Shown here piece after piece: positions 7,839 through 16,360 of a stretch of 64,000 bases of DNA; within the stretch, counting starts at the first letter, position 1; each line of letters opens with the position of its first letter. The stretch spans positions 62,001 to 126,000 of the forward strand of contig CAZOFH010000001.1 of assembly GCA_964579205.1 (NCBI GenBank). Reading direction: 5' to 3'. The notes below the pieces were generated by a model. It searched no databases. It saw only the letters and a list, made by a program, of their open reading frames with translations, and was not told the origin of the DNA. Both the position numbers and the translations under genes were made by a program. This stretch comes from UBA7867 sp964579205 (GTDB lineage Bacteria; Bacillota; Clostridia; Christensenellales; UBA1242).

Positions 7839-7862
7839 AACACTATCCTTTTGAATAGTGTT
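7839..7862 (-). promoter_or_regulatory. Hairpin over the spoIVB ribosome-binding site
   Basis: AACACTAT/ATAGTGTT, an 8-bp perfect stem ending at the base before the spoIVB ATG, with AAAAGG in its loop. It could limit ribosome access. Confidence 0.5.
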
Positions 7863-7935
7863 TGAAGAATGGGCGCAAATTATGCTCTCAAAAAAAGTAA
7901 ATTATTGTTATTTGCCTTTCCAAAGTCTAATTATC

Positions 7936-7967
7936 AAAAAAACGCAACCCCACAAAAAGGTTGCGTC
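7936..7967 (-). terminator. Terminator of argR
   Basis: Minus-strand ACGCAACC/GGTTGCGT stem followed by seven T, just after the argR stop. Confidence 0.85.
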
Positions 7968-7976
7968 AATAAAAAA

Positions 7977-8435
7977 TTATATTGTAGTCATAAACTCTTT
8001 GAGACGAGTGACAATGCCATCCGCCTCTTTTGCATCGCCAGCGATCAACAAAATGGTGTCGTCGCCATTGACAATGCCCAAGACATTCGGCAAAGACTGC
8101 TTGTCAATTACGGCAGAGATGATGCTCGCCACGCCGCGCAAAGTCCTGATGATGACCTGATTGCTCACGGCTACCACGCTCAGCACAGATTCCTTAAAAA
8201 TATTGTTTATCTTGCCAGCATAGCCGTGGTTGTCCCCCTCTACGATAGCATACTTGTACTTTTTTTGCTCACCTGCCACCTTAAACAATCCCAAATCCTT
8301 TATATCGCGGCTGATAGTCGCCTGAGTCACATCAAAACCAGCATCTTTTAGCGCACTAACCAACTCATCTTGGGTATCAATTTCAAACTTATTGATCAAC
8401 TCAATAATCTTTGATTGACGAGATGTCCTTGCCAT
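7977..8435 (-). CDS. argR: Arginine repressor ArgR/AhrC
   Basis: 152 residues, full length. A hexameric arginine-responsive regulator of arginine biosynthesis and catabolism. The N-terminal winged helix (about 1-70) contains VTQATISRDIKDLGL. The C-terminal oligomerisation and arginine-binding domain contains the GDDTILLI segment. The ATG at 8435 is preceded by AAGGGTGG; an earlier in-frame codon at 8456 is not needed. It is monocistronic, with its own terminator, and the AT-rich upstream region carries operator-like palindromes. Confidence 0.95.
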   Translation of the reverse strand: MARTSRQSKIIELINKFEIDTQDELVSALKDAGFDVTQATISRDIKDLGLFKVAGEQKKYKYAIVEGDNHGYAGKINNIFKESVLSVVAVSNQVIIRTLRGVASIISAVIDKQSLPNVLGIVNGDDTILLIAGDAKEADGIVTRLKEFMTTI

Positions 8436-8507
8436 AATTATTACCACCCTTAGCATTTTTTATGCTTTTAATTATACAACAAAATTTATAATTATGCAAT
8501 ACCTTTT

Positions 8508-8556
8508 TGCATTTTTATACATTTTTCTCGTTTATAATTATACATAAAAATTTATA
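8508..8556. promoter_or_regulatory. Putative ARG boxes upstream of argR
   Basis: TGCATTTTTATACA at 8508-8521 matches the ArgR operator pattern of two TGNAT-like half sites around an AT core. A weaker relative, TACATAAAAATTTATA, lies at 8541-8556. Autoregulation is the natural reading. Confidence 0.5.
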
Positions 8557-8587
8557 AAACCCAAGAAAAAGCAATAATTATACATTG

Positions 8588-9196
8588 TTAACGCTTGCTT
8601 TTTGGCTTTTTGGACAAAAAAGACAGCCGCCGCGCCACAAACATCACTATCTTTGTCGAATGATTGAGTGCATAACTTTTGCCTATCGCTTTGGCAGTGA
8701 TAGTAATAGATGCGATGACCGAATTGAGTAACAACGACACAATCAGCGCATTTGCATTGGGGCTAGAGGCGAGAATGATTGCCGAAATGGTTACGCCGCC
8801 CGCGCCACACAAAATACCACAAATATCACCCACCACATCACCGCAGATGCACGAGACTTTGTCCGCATTCTTGACTAATTTTATCGCCACATCCGCGCCT
8901 TTTTGGTTCTTGTGGCTCAATTCTAGCAAAGGTTTTACGCTGCACGCCGCAAACGCCATACCGATAACATCAAAAAAAACATTGGCAATCATCAGCAAAA
9001 TAATGAGTATTAGCGCTAGCCCTAGGCTGGTATCAGACAGCATCAATTCAGAAATAAGCGCAAATAAAATAGAAAGCCCCAAAGAAATGACGAAAATCTG
9101 CAACAACCAACCTACATTCCTTTTGGGCTTATCTTTTTTTGTGCTCAGCACTCTAATCATCTGACTATTGGTAGAATTTTCTTGTTCCTTTTTCAC
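8588..9196 (-). CDS. CorB/DUF21-like four-helix membrane protein
   Basis: 202 residues. After a polar N-terminus come hydrophobic segments at about 28-55, 60-85, 120-145 and 150-170, then a Lys/Arg-rich tail. The segment FFDVIGMAFAACSVKP, the later ADKVSCICGDVVGDICGI and the spacing resemble clostridial proteins annotated as CorB-type divalent-cation transporters; CBS domains are absent. The transported ion is not evident. The GTG at 9196 has no clear ribosome site; the ATG at 9160 is an alternative. It lies between argR and xseB, where dxs/tlyA often sit in Firmicutes. Confidence 0.6.
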   Translation of the reverse strand: MKKEQENSTNSQMIRVLSTKKDKPKRNVGWLLQIFVISLGLSILFALISELMLSDTSLGLALILIILLMIANVFFDVIGMAFAACSVKPLLELSHKNQKGADVAIKLVKNADKVSCICGDVVGDICGILCGAGGVTISAIILASSPNANALIVSLLLNSVIASITITAKAIGKSYALNHSTKIVMFVARRLSFLSKKPKSKR

Positions 9197-9238
9197 ACAA
9201 ATATCATATGCAAAATAAAACTCGAAAATGAATAAAAA

Positions 9239-9448
9239 CTACTCATCAAAAGGCTTTTCGACCAACTTGTCCAATTCCTCACGCAAGACGGTGATTTTGC
9301 CTTTGCTCTCGCCTATCATTTTGTAGCAATTCTTGGTAATCTCAGCCCCCTCGCAAAACAAGCCGTTGACCTCGTCCAACTTTACCTCACCACTCTCCAG
9401 AGCGCGCACAATTTCCTCTAATCTCTTGACCGCTTCTTCAAAATTCAT
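9239..9448 (-). CDS. xseB: Exodeoxyribonuclease VII small subunit
   Basis: 69 residues, full length. The MNFEEAVKRLEEIVRALESGEVKLDE pattern is characteristic. XseB forms the helical arms that pack on XseA and is needed for degradation of single-stranded DNA to acid-soluble oligonucleotides. AGAGAGGAAAGG precedes the ATG. It overlaps xseA by 4 bases, suggesting coupled translation. Confidence 0.95.
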   Translation of the reverse strand: MNFEEAVKRLEEIVRALESGEVKLDEVNGLFCEGAEITKNCYKMIGESKGKITVLREELDKLVEKPFDE

Positions 9449-10632
9449 TTCCTTTCCTCTCTCTTATTTTTGACCACGCAGACTATCTCGCCGTCGCTCA
9501 ATTTCACGCCGATTTCGTCACCTATATCTACAGCCGCAATACTATTCATTACTCTATCACCTTTACTAATCTGACCGTATCCCATACGCAAAATCTTGAT
9601 TGGGTTGACATTCTCGAGTTTGGCTGCCAGTATCTCAAAATCGTGCGCCTTGCTCAACAAGACTGCGTCCGTATTCGCTTTTAACGCGGCAAAAAGGCGC
9701 ACTAGAGTGTGATTTGCATTCAAAAACGCCGCATCTATACACCCACTCGCACGCATAAATAGGTTCTTGATATTCGCATAGCACGTATCAAAATATGCCG
9801 ACGATAGATACAGCAGCCGATTGGCATAGTCGCGCAAGTACTTTTTTAACTCGCACATATCCACAGCCACCAATTCCGCCGCTGCTGACGGGGTGGGTGC
9901 GCGCAAGTCAGCCACAAAATCCGCGATAGTAAAATCTGTCTCGTGACCGACTGCACTAATGACAGGTTTTTGCGTCTCAAAAATCGCATACGCCAATTTT
10001 TCGTCATTAAAAGTGCTCAAATCCTCAGCAGAACCACCACCTCGGGCGATAATAATGACATCGACATCCGTCTGGTCAAGAGCACGCAAACCATCAATAA
10101 TAGTGCTCTCCGCCCCGATACCCTGCACCTTGGCAGGATAAAGGACTATATCTAGCATCGGGTTGCGCCGGCCAGTAATATCGATAATATCTTGGATCAC
10201 AGCACCAGTCTCACTCGACACCACCCCGACACGCCTAATGACCTCGGGCAAAGGCCGCTTTTTGCTCAAGTCAAACATCCCTAGCGCCTCGAGTTTGCTC
10301 TTCATCTCCAAAAATTGGCGATACAGCATCCCCTGCCCATACGGCTCGATACGCACCACGTTAAAACTAAATCTGCCGCCCTTTATGTAATAATTCGGCG
10401 AACCGACGACCAATATCTGGTCACCCTCTTTGGGCACAAAACTATTCGCACCGCCGAAGCGCACGCAATTTAGCACCGCGCCCTCATCTTTGATACTAAA
10501 ATAGAGATTTCCGCCAGAAATAGAAATAGCAGATACCTCTCCTACTATCGAGATATTCTGCAAAATCTCTTCTGCCAAAAAAATATTATGCACATAATTA
10601 TTAAACTGTGTGACCGAAATTACACTACTCAT
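9445..10632 (-). CDS. xseA: Exodeoxyribonuclease VII large subunit
   Basis: 395 residues, the usual size. An N-terminal OB-fold (about 1-100) with GNLYFSIKDEGA is followed by the nuclease domain, with the conserved GVVSSETGAVIQDI, the ARGGGSAEDLSTFNDE and VISAVGHETD motifs, and APTPSAAAEL at the end of the core. The long helical region that binds XseB follows. The ATG has GAGGCGGA upstream and overlaps the nusB stop by 4 bases. Confidence 0.97.
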   Translation of the reverse strand: MSSVISVTQFNNYVHNIFLAEEILQNISIVGEVSAISISGGNLYFSIKDEGAVLNCVRFGGANSFVPKEGDQILVVGSPNYYIKGGRFSFNVVRIEPYGQGMLYRQFLEMKSKLEALGMFDLSKKRPLPEVIRRVGVVSSETGAVIQDIIDITGRRNPMLDIVLYPAKVQGIGAESTIIDGLRALDQTDVDVIIIARGGGSAEDLSTFNDEKLAYAIFETQKPVISAVGHETDFTIADFVADLRAPTPSAAAELVAVDMCELKKYLRDYANRLLYLSSAYFDTCYANIKNLFMRASGCIDAAFLNANHTLVRLFAALKANTDAVLLSKAHDFEILAAKLENVNPIKILRMGYGQISKGDRVMNSIAAVDIGDEIGVKLSDGEIVCVVKNKREERK

Positions 10633-11042
10633 TCCGCCTCAATTTCCTTGCAAATTTTGTCAATAACGCTGTTTACAAAAGCGACACTCTTGTCCGCAGA
10701 AAACTTTTTGACTAGGTTGAGAGTCTCGTTGATTGCGACCTTTTTGGGAGTACTCTCGGCATTATATTTTAACTCAAAAGTACATAATAGCAGCCCCGCC
10801 TTGTCCGCAGAAAACAGCCTATCGTAGCTATAGCCGCTCAAATTGCGCTCTATTATTTCTCGCAATTCACCTATATGCTCTCTCACTCCGACTACCAGCC
10901 CTTGCACAAACTGAGTCTCTTCATCAGTCACAGGCATCCCTTCACAGAGAGCCAAAAAGTCCTCCATTTCAAAGCCATTGTCTACGAATTGGTCACCAAA
11001 AATCATCTTGTACGCGATCTCGCGCGCTTGTGTCCTCGTCAT
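10629..11042 (-). CDS. nusB: Transcription antitermination factor NusB
   Basis: 137 residues from the ATG at 11042, preceded by a G-rich ribosome site; the in-frame extension to 11075 covers the terminator of the upstream gene and is rejected. The all-helical fold begins MTRTQAREIAYKMIFG and ends with the typical NETLNLVKKFSADKSVAFVN block. NusB with S10 binds boxA RNA and promotes processive rRNA transcription. First gene of the nusB-xseA-xseB operon. Confidence 0.95.
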   Translation of the reverse strand: MTRTQAREIAYKMIFGDQFVDNGFEMEDFLALCEGMPVTDEETQFVQGLVVGVREHIGELREIIERNLSGYSYDRLFSADKAGLLLCTFELKYNAESTPKKVAINETLNLVKKFSADKSVAFVNSVIDKICKEIEAE

Positions 11043-11061
11043 CTTATCCCCCCTATACACA

Positions 11062-11090
11062 ACCAAAAACCCCACTTTGGGGCTTTAAGG
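11062..11090 (-). terminator. Terminator of the asp23 gene
   Basis: AGCCCC/GGGGTT stem on the minus strand followed by five T, between asp23 and nusB. The upstream part of the nusB leader lies within it. Confidence 0.65.
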
Positions 11091-11092
11091 TC

Positions 11093-11458
11093 TCATTCAC
11101 TCTTTTCAAATTCAACACCCATCACATGAACATTGATAGATTTGACCGTTGCTTCTGTCATCGAAATGACACTGTTGCGGACATTCTCTTGCACTCTACA
11201 AGCGACATCCGCCACGCTATTGTTGGCATAAATATTCAAAAACACATCAATGCTCAACCCGTCTGACGCACTGGTAATCTTGACACCCTCATAGTAGTTG
11301 GTGCTGAATAATTTGCCCAATTTGGAACCACCGAAATTGGTGCAAAGCCCCGCAACGCCGCTAATTTCCTTTGCCGCTAGGTTGATAATAGACAACAAAA
11401 TAGTCTTGTTATAACTGACCCTACCGCGCTGGTTGCTATTCATTTGTTCAAATGCCAT
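11093..11458 (-). CDS. Asp23/Gls24 family protein
   Basis: 121 residues from the ATG at 11458 (GAGGTGAGCG upstream). The Asp23 domain covers most of the protein: GRVSYNKTILLSIINLAAKEI, GVKIT and the C-terminal VKSINVHVMGV strand. Family members such as Bacillus YqhY are linked to envelope or fatty-acid stress; the exact role is unknown. Its place between spoIIIAH and nusB matches YqhY in Bacillus, although the accB/accC genes found there are absent. Confidence 0.9.
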   Translation of the reverse strand: MAFEQMNSNQRGRVSYNKTILLSIINLAAKEISGVAGLCTNFGGSKLGKLFSTNYYEGVKITSASDGLSIDVFLNIYANNSVADVACRVQENVRNSVISMTEATVKSINVHVMGVEFEKSE

Positions 11459-11504
11459 AACGCTCACCTCTATTCGACTATTATAGCACAACCAAAGATT
11501 TTTT

Positions 11505-11993
11505 TCAACTGTTCACTGGAATAATTTTGATATTATCTATAGATTTTTTTGTCTGGTCTTGGACAACTTTTACGATTTGCACCACCTGCTCATCCTTGAG
11601 TTCGTCAGATTTGACCATTACGTTGACAAAATTGTCAGTCATTGATACTACCACATCTTCGTACCCCTTTGACCTGATATTGCTCTCGAGATAGAGTTCG
11701 CTCTCTACAGTCGCTGCCAAATTTGCCAATGCAGTTTCGGCAGATTTTTTTGCCTCGGCACTACTCCCAGTACTGTCTAGCACCGCTCTATAATACAGTT
11801 TTTCCTCGCTACGAGCAGTGTCTCGGTCCGTACGATAGGTAGCAAAGAAATTGGATGAATTTATCTGTGTGCTGGTATTGATCACTTCGCCACCTGAGGA
11901 TGCCTGATTGATTGATAGGTTGAGGAATCCTGTCAACACTAATAGCCCAAACATTACGCTCAAAACAATAATTTTTTTCTTTTTTGTTACCAT
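11505..11993 (-). CDS. spoIIIAH: Stage III sporulation protein AH
   Basis: 162 residues. One N-terminal membrane helix (about 6-27), then an extracytoplasmic YscJ/FliF-like ring-building domain at about 60-160. SpoIIIAH in the mother-cell membrane pairs with forespore SpoIIQ to form the channel that keeps the forespore active. The ATG at 11993 has GGAGTG upstream. Last gene of the spoIIIA operon. Confidence 0.93.
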   Translation of the reverse strand: MVTKKKKIIVLSVMFGLLVLTGFLNLSINQASSGGEVINTSTQINSSNFFATYRTDRDTARSEEKLYYRAVLDSTGSSAEAKKSAETALANLAATVESELYLESNIRSKGYEDVVVSMTDNFVNVMVKSDELKDEQVVQIVKVVQDQTKKSIDNIKIIPVNS

Positions 11994-12003
11994 TTTTCAC
12001 TCC

Positions 12004-12579
12004 TTAATTACTCGTTTTACAAAAAATTTCTATTTGAGAACTCTCGATTTTTAGCAAAGCCTGCACCGCCTTGAGAATGTCTAGTTTTACCTTGACATTA
12101 TTCGCCCCAGTTGCGACCACGACCACCCCCTTTACCGCCGGCATAATTTCCTTGATGACCAAAGGCTCACTCGACCCATTCACGGTAATAATGATGGGCT
12201 CGCGACTCGAATTTTCCGTTTCCGTCTTGTTGACCGAACCGCTAGAAGTAGTATTTTGAGTAGAACTATTCTTGATGTCGTTAGAATATGCTAGCACCCG
12301 CTCAATCTCGCCATCCAGCGTCACCATACAGTTCACTTCCCCAGCCCCCGCAATGTCGCGCAAAACCGAATTCAGGCGATTTTCGAGCGAAAGCGCATAC
12401 TGCGTCGTCGTTGTCATTGTGCTCTTTGCATCACCCTTTTGCGGCTGACTACTGCTCGGCGCAAGCAAAATCGCGAGCACCACTACGACCAAAATAATTA
12501 CCGCATAAATCTCAATATGTTTGACTTTTTTTAGTTTAGCCAAAAACTTATTGAGAAATGAAAAGTCCAATTTAGCCAT
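12004..12579 (-). CDS. spoIIIAG: Stage III sporulation protein AG
   Basis: 191 residues: cytoplasmic start, one membrane helix at about 22-42, then an extracytoplasmic ring-building domain interrupted by a Ser/Thr/Asn-rich insert (about 95-125). The last third, with the IMPAVKGVVVVATGANN stretch, is typical. SpoIIIAG forms a large oligomeric ring in the feeding-tube complex. Overlaps spoIIIAF by 8 bases. Confidence 0.93.
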   Translation of the reverse strand: MAKLDFSFLNKFLAKLKKVKHIEIYAVIILVVVVLAILLAPSSSQPQKGDAKSTMTTTTQYALSLENRLNSVLRDIAGAGEVNCMVTLDGEIERVLAYSNDIKNSSTQNTTSSGSVNKTETENSSREPIIITVNGSSEPLVIKEIMPAVKGVVVVATGANNVKVKLDILKAVQALLKIESSQIEIFCKTSN

Positions 12580-13063
12580 ACACGACTATCTGCTCCTCCT
12601 TCACCAAATCCACCAGTTTCTTTAGGCTCTCCTTGATTTCGGTATAATAATCTATATGCTCAAAATTCTCCGATATACCAAAATCACACAAATCGACATA
12701 AATATATTTGATAATTTGCGCACCGTCCTTATTCTCAACCACTAGCGATATATGGACATCCTCGTATCCCAATTTTGCCAAACTCTTCTCCAAATCGCGC
12801 TCATATTCCTCTTTTGACAGGCTAGTAATGTTATCCAAAATGGCTTGGTCGACCTGATAAGATGTAGAGGAAAAGACATTGCCAAAGTCAAAATCCGCGG
12901 TAGTCAACTTTGCAACGGGCGAAACAATAACCGCCACCACTACTATCGCCATCACCGACTTTACATACTTTGCCATTTTGCCGTCAGGCAGTATCAAGTC
13001 TATCAGCACAGTGAGCAATACCACCCCAGCTATACTCAGCAAATACACACTCAAAAAATCCAT
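12572..13063 (-). CDS. spoIIIAF: Stage III sporulation protein AF
   Basis: 163 residues. Two N-terminal membrane helices (about 5-22 and 33-55), then a soluble ring-building domain facing the intermembrane space. GAGGATAAA precedes the ATG. Fits between AE and AG in the conserved order. Confidence 0.92.
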   Translation of the reverse strand: MDFLSVYLLSIAGVVLLTVLIDLILPDGKMAKYVKSVMAIVVVAVIVSPVAKLTTADFDFGNVFSSTSYQVDQAILDNITSLSKEEYERDLEKSLAKLGYEDVHISLVVENKDGAQIIKYIYVDLCDFGISENFEHIDYYTEIKESLKKLVDLVKEEQIVVYG

Positions 13064-13064
13064 T

Positions 13065-14267
13065 TTATCCTCCCAAATTCGTCGAAACGAGCAGCATCCC
13101 GATGCAGACGATATACATAAACCCGACTCCAGCGATGATTGCTAGCAGCATATTCACGCTCTTCGCGACAGTGGACAAAAAGTTTGGAATTTTGGATTTG
13201 GTCATCGGCTCAAGGATCGCTGCCGTCAATTTTAACCCGAGCGAAAGCACTGCGATTTTTGCAATAGGCACGAGCACCATACACAGCGCGAGCATTATCC
13301 CCACAGCACCGATAGCATTTTTTATCAAAACGCTGCTCGCCATCACTAGGTTAAACCCGTCTGACAGGTACCCACCCAAAATCGGCACATAACTCTTGAG
13401 TGCGAACTTGGTAACCCGAATTGACACGCTGTCAAAATTGCCAGCCACCACGCCTTGGACTAGCACCAGCCCCAAAAACACGCTAAAACATATGCCCGCA
13501 GTCCACTTGAAAATGCTCTTGAATAGCGAATTGAATTTGCCAAGGCTCACCGATTGAGACATATTCCCCACAATAGAGAACACAAACGAAAATGCAAAGA
13601 GCGGCACGAGTACAAAATTGAAAATCTGCACCACTACATTACCAAAAAGAGCGAGCGTCGGCTGAAATATCCCCACAGTCACCGCCCCACCTACACTAGC
13701 GAGCAGGGTGAGTAACATAGGGAAAATGATATCCATCTGCGTCTTGATACTCATAATTGCCCCCGACACTTCACCAAGTAGTGCAAAAATCAGCCCAGAT
13801 ACGATAACCACGACCACACCAAAGCACACAAAGTCAATGATTTTACCCACCGATTCTGACCCAACATCAGACCTGATATTCCCGACTAGGCTGCATAGCA
13901 CGGTGACCATAATTATGACGCATAGCAAGGGCAAAAAATTGACGATTTCGCCAAAAAAGCAATTACAAAAAGCCCCGATAAAGGTGCCTGCATCCGCCCC
14001 AAAATCGCCACTCAGCAACTGTGCAACTTTATCAAAAAAAGTTTGCGAGCCAAAAATATTTTTGCTTGCATCACTTAGCGAACCTATGCACTCGTCCAAG
14101 CCCCCAAAGTCAAACTGCCCCAACTGCTCGTAAACGCTCTGCTCCAAATCATTCATTAGATTTTCATCGTTATTTTCGCAGAAAACGCTGGGGATAGATA
14201 GCAAAAGTACAAAAAACAGCACAAAAATACAAATCGGCAAAACCTTGTAGCACTGCGGCACCCTCAT
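13065..14267 (-). CDS. spoIIIAE: Stage III sporulation protein AE
   Basis: 400 residues. Signal peptide at about 1-31 (cleavage probably near VFCEN), a polar region, then seven or more membrane helices. It is the large polytopic protein of the SpoIIIA complex. Starts with ATGA overlapping the spoIIIAD stop, indicating translational coupling. Confidence 0.94.
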   Translation of the reverse strand: MRVPQCYKVLPICIFVLFFVLLLSIPSVFCENNDENLMNDLEQSVYEQLGQFDFGGLDECIGSLSDASKNIFGSQTFFDKVAQLLSGDFGADAGTFIGAFCNCFFGEIVNFLPLLCVIIMVTVLCSLVGNIRSDVGSESVGKIIDFVCFGVVVVIVSGLIFALLGEVSGAIMSIKTQMDIIFPMLLTLLASVGGAVTVGIFQPTLALFGNVVVQIFNFVLVPLFAFSFVFSIVGNMSQSVSLGKFNSLFKSIFKWTAGICFSVFLGLVLVQGVVAGNFDSVSIRVTKFALKSYVPILGGYLSDGFNLVMASSVLIKNAIGAVGIMLALCMVLVPIAKIAVLSLGLKLTAAILEPMTKSKIPNFLSTVAKSVNMLLAIIAGVGFMYIVCIGMLLVSTNLGG

Positions 14268-14653
14268 ATCATCATACCTGCCAAAATTTCTATTAGGCTC
14301 TTGACAATAGGGATAGACAGCACAAAAATGGAGAGTTTGCCAGCCAGCAAAATTTTGCTAGCGACCGCGCTATTGCCACTATCACTGCAGATATTTGCGC
14401 CGAATTCAGTCAAATACCCGATGCCGACGATTTTGAGTAACACGACGAATAACTCGGGGTCAAGGCTAGTGCTATCCAAAATGTATTCGAATATGCCAAA
14501 GACTTGATTGAGCAAATCTAGTATGTAAAAAAACAGCACCACCGAACCGGCGACGCCCACGAGCACCGCTAATTCAGGCTTTGTTTGTCGCACTACAATT
14601 ATCGCAATGGTGACGACTAGCGCCAGTCCCAAGATTTTAAAGATTATATCCAT
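14264..14653 (-). CDS. spoIIIAD: Stage III sporulation protein AD
   Basis: 129 residues with four hydrophobic helices, related to SpoIIIAC. The central YLTEFGANICSDSG motif is diagnostic for AD. It overlaps spoIIIAE by 4 bases. Confidence 0.94.
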   Translation of the reverse strand: MDIIFKILGLALVVTIAIIVVRQTKPELAVLVGVAGSVVLFFYILDLLNQVFGIFEYILDSTSLDPELFVVLLKIVGIGYLTEFGANICSDSGNSAVASKILLAGKLSIFVLSIPIVKSLIEILAGMMI

Positions 14654-14659
14654 ACAAAC

Positions 14660-14857
14660 CTAATAAAGATTAAAAATATTTTGCACCGTGCTAAACAACT
14701 CGCCCACCATATCCACTATCATAAATAGTACCACCATTAGCCCCGCCAGAGTAGTCAGCGTGGCGATTTCATCCTTGCCCGCCTGTTTTAGGACTTGCGC
14801 AATGATGGCGACGACGATGCCAATCCCTGCGATTTTGAATACAATTTCTATCCCCAT
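14660..14857 (-). CDS. spoIIIAC: Stage III sporulation protein AC
   Basis: 65 residues with two membrane helices separated by a QAGKDEIAT loop, the usual AC signature. The ATG at 14857 (GAGGGGAAA upstream) is preferred over the in-frame codon at 14872, which overlaps spoIIIAB. AC and AD together resemble the small membrane proteins of secretion machines. Confidence 0.93.
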   Translation of the reverse strand: MGIEIVFKIAGIGIVVAIIAQVLKQAGKDEIATLTTLAGLMVVLFMIVDMVGELFSTVQNIFNLY

Positions 14858-14864
14858 TTTCCCC

Positions 14865-15356
14865 TCATACACAGATTATAAACACTCCAATCCCCACGAT
14901 GATGCTGAGTTTTACCGATAGCATCCCTTTTGTACTGACCAGTTTTTTGGCTTGTTGCAACTTTTCCTCGAATACGCTTTGACTGTTTTTGATAGCGTCA
15001 ATTTGAGCGAAACTATCTAGTTTGCCAACGCTCAAAAAGAAATTCGCTACAAATTCCGCTTCGTCCTTGCTAATGATTTTTTGCTCAGCCTGCCACTTCG
15101 CCAAAAATTCGTCACGCTTGTCCAAATTGGTCTCTAGTTCGCCCAAAAACTTGCCAAAATCCTCGCCGAAACTCCCTTTTTGGTCGGCAAGCACCTGCTT
15201 TACAGAATTTTGCATAAAGGAGCAGTTATTCTGCATCACTTGCAAAAACGCTCCCATATCGCTCAAAAAATTGAGCCGCCTCTTGTAGCCTGCGGACATT
15301 GCCACGCCCAAGACCACTGCGCCAATTAGCCCTAATAACCCCAGCAAAAAGTTCAT
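14865..15356 (-). CDS. spoIIIAB: Stage III sporulation protein AB
   Basis: 163 residues from the ATG at 15356 (GGGAGATAAGG upstream). An N-terminal and a C-terminal membrane helix flank a long helical cytoplasmic region, the GspF-like arrangement of the family. Starts 2 bases after the spoIIIAA stop. Confidence 0.92.
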   Translation of the reverse strand: MNFLLGLLGLIGAVVLGVAMSAGYKRRLNFLSDMGAFLQVMQNNCSFMQNSVKQVLADQKGSFGEDFGKFLGELETNLDKRDEFLAKWQAEQKIISKDEAEFVANFFLSVGKLDSFAQIDAIKNSQSVFEEKLQQAKKLVSTKGMLSVKLSIIVGIGVFIICV

Positions 15357-15358
15357 CC

Positions 15359-16276
15359 TTATCTCCCAATAAATAGGCAAACTTCGTTTTTGTCAAAGAT
15401 ATACTCTACCGTGCCGTAGCCATTACGTGTGGACAAAACGACAAACCTCTCTATTACGCCACACTCCAAAAAGGACTTTAGCATCGGCTTCTTTTTTAGT
15501 TCAGACAGGCTAGCGGCGTGCGTAGTCGCCACGAATTTTACTCCCGCGCCGACCAGTTGCAACAGTGCATCAGCGTCGCTAGTCGTCGAAATCTCGTCGA
15601 GGACGATTACCTCAGGGCTCATCGTGCGAATAGCATTCGAGATACACAGGCTCTTTATCCCGCCCGAATACACATCGACAAAGTTACCCGCATACAGAGA
15701 GTTTTGCCCATTTTGACTGGCGCAAATTTCACGCCGCTCATCTACCACTAGCACGCTTTTGGCGATATGTCTGTCGCAAAAGTGAGTGCAAAGGTCGCGT
15801 ATAAAAGTCGTCTTGCCTGCCCCCGGAGGTGCTATCAAAATGGTATTTTTGACCCCGTTTTCATCATAAAGGTACTGCAGAATACCTAAACTACAATTTT
15901 TGACCACGTGCGGCAAACGGATATTGATGGAACTAAAATTTTTGATAGTCTTGGCTTGTCCATTCTCCATCACCACCTCGCCGCAAATACCCAGCCTAGC
16001 ACCATCTTTTAGCGTCACAAAGCCCTGCTTGATTTCTTCATTAAAACTAAAAATGCTCTGCTCGCACGCTTTCAACACAATGTCAAAAATTTCTTGGGCG
16101 GTAGGACGCAGTGCATCTGCCTCTTGCTGACTGATGCCGCTCTCGCTCAAAAACTGTCTGCCGCCATACTCAATGACCGCAGGCAGCCCCGCTCTCAGAC
16201 GGATTTCGATAATGTTTTTGCAATTCAGTGTCATAAACGCGCGCTGAAATCTCGCGGGCAAAATCTCAAATATCAC
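15359..16276 (-). CDS. spoIIIAA: Stage III sporulation protein AA, ATPase
   Basis: 305 residues from a GTG at 16276 with GGGAGG six bases upstream; a TTG at 16309 lies before that site and is rejected. A secretion-type ATPase: Walker A APPGAGKTT at about 149-157, Walker B VIVLDEIST and the VATTHAASLSEL sensor region. It probably powers the SpoIIIA-SpoIIQ channel from the mother cell. First gene of the eight-gene operon; a sigma-E promoter is expected between 16277 and 16342 but none is clear enough to mark. Confidence 0.95.
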   Translation of the reverse strand: MIFEILPARFQRAFMTLNCKNIIEIRLRAGLPAVIEYGGRQFLSESGISQQEADALRPTAQEIFDIVLKACEQSIFSFNEEIKQGFVTLKDGARLGICGEVVMENGQAKTIKNFSSINIRLPHVVKNCSLGILQYLYDENGVKNTILIAPPGAGKTTFIRDLCTHFCDRHIAKSVLVVDERREICASQNGQNSLYAGNFVDVYSGGIKSLCISNAIRTMSPEVIVLDEISTTSDADALLQLVGAGVKFVATTHAASLSELKKKPMLKSFLECGVIERFVVLSTRNGYGTVEYIFDKNEVCLFIGR

Positions 16277-16327
16277 TCGCCACCTCCCGACCACTATATT
16301 ATTAATCAAGCATGCAAATTATGTTAG

Positions 16328-16360
16328 AAATAAAAAGAAAAAAGAGCATAATTATGCTCT
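16328..16360 (-). terminator. Terminator overlapping the efp stop codon
   Basis: Perfect palindrome AGAGCATAATTATGCTCT, then TTTTTCTTTTT on the minus strand. The efp stop codon lies inside the stem. Confidence 0.85.
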
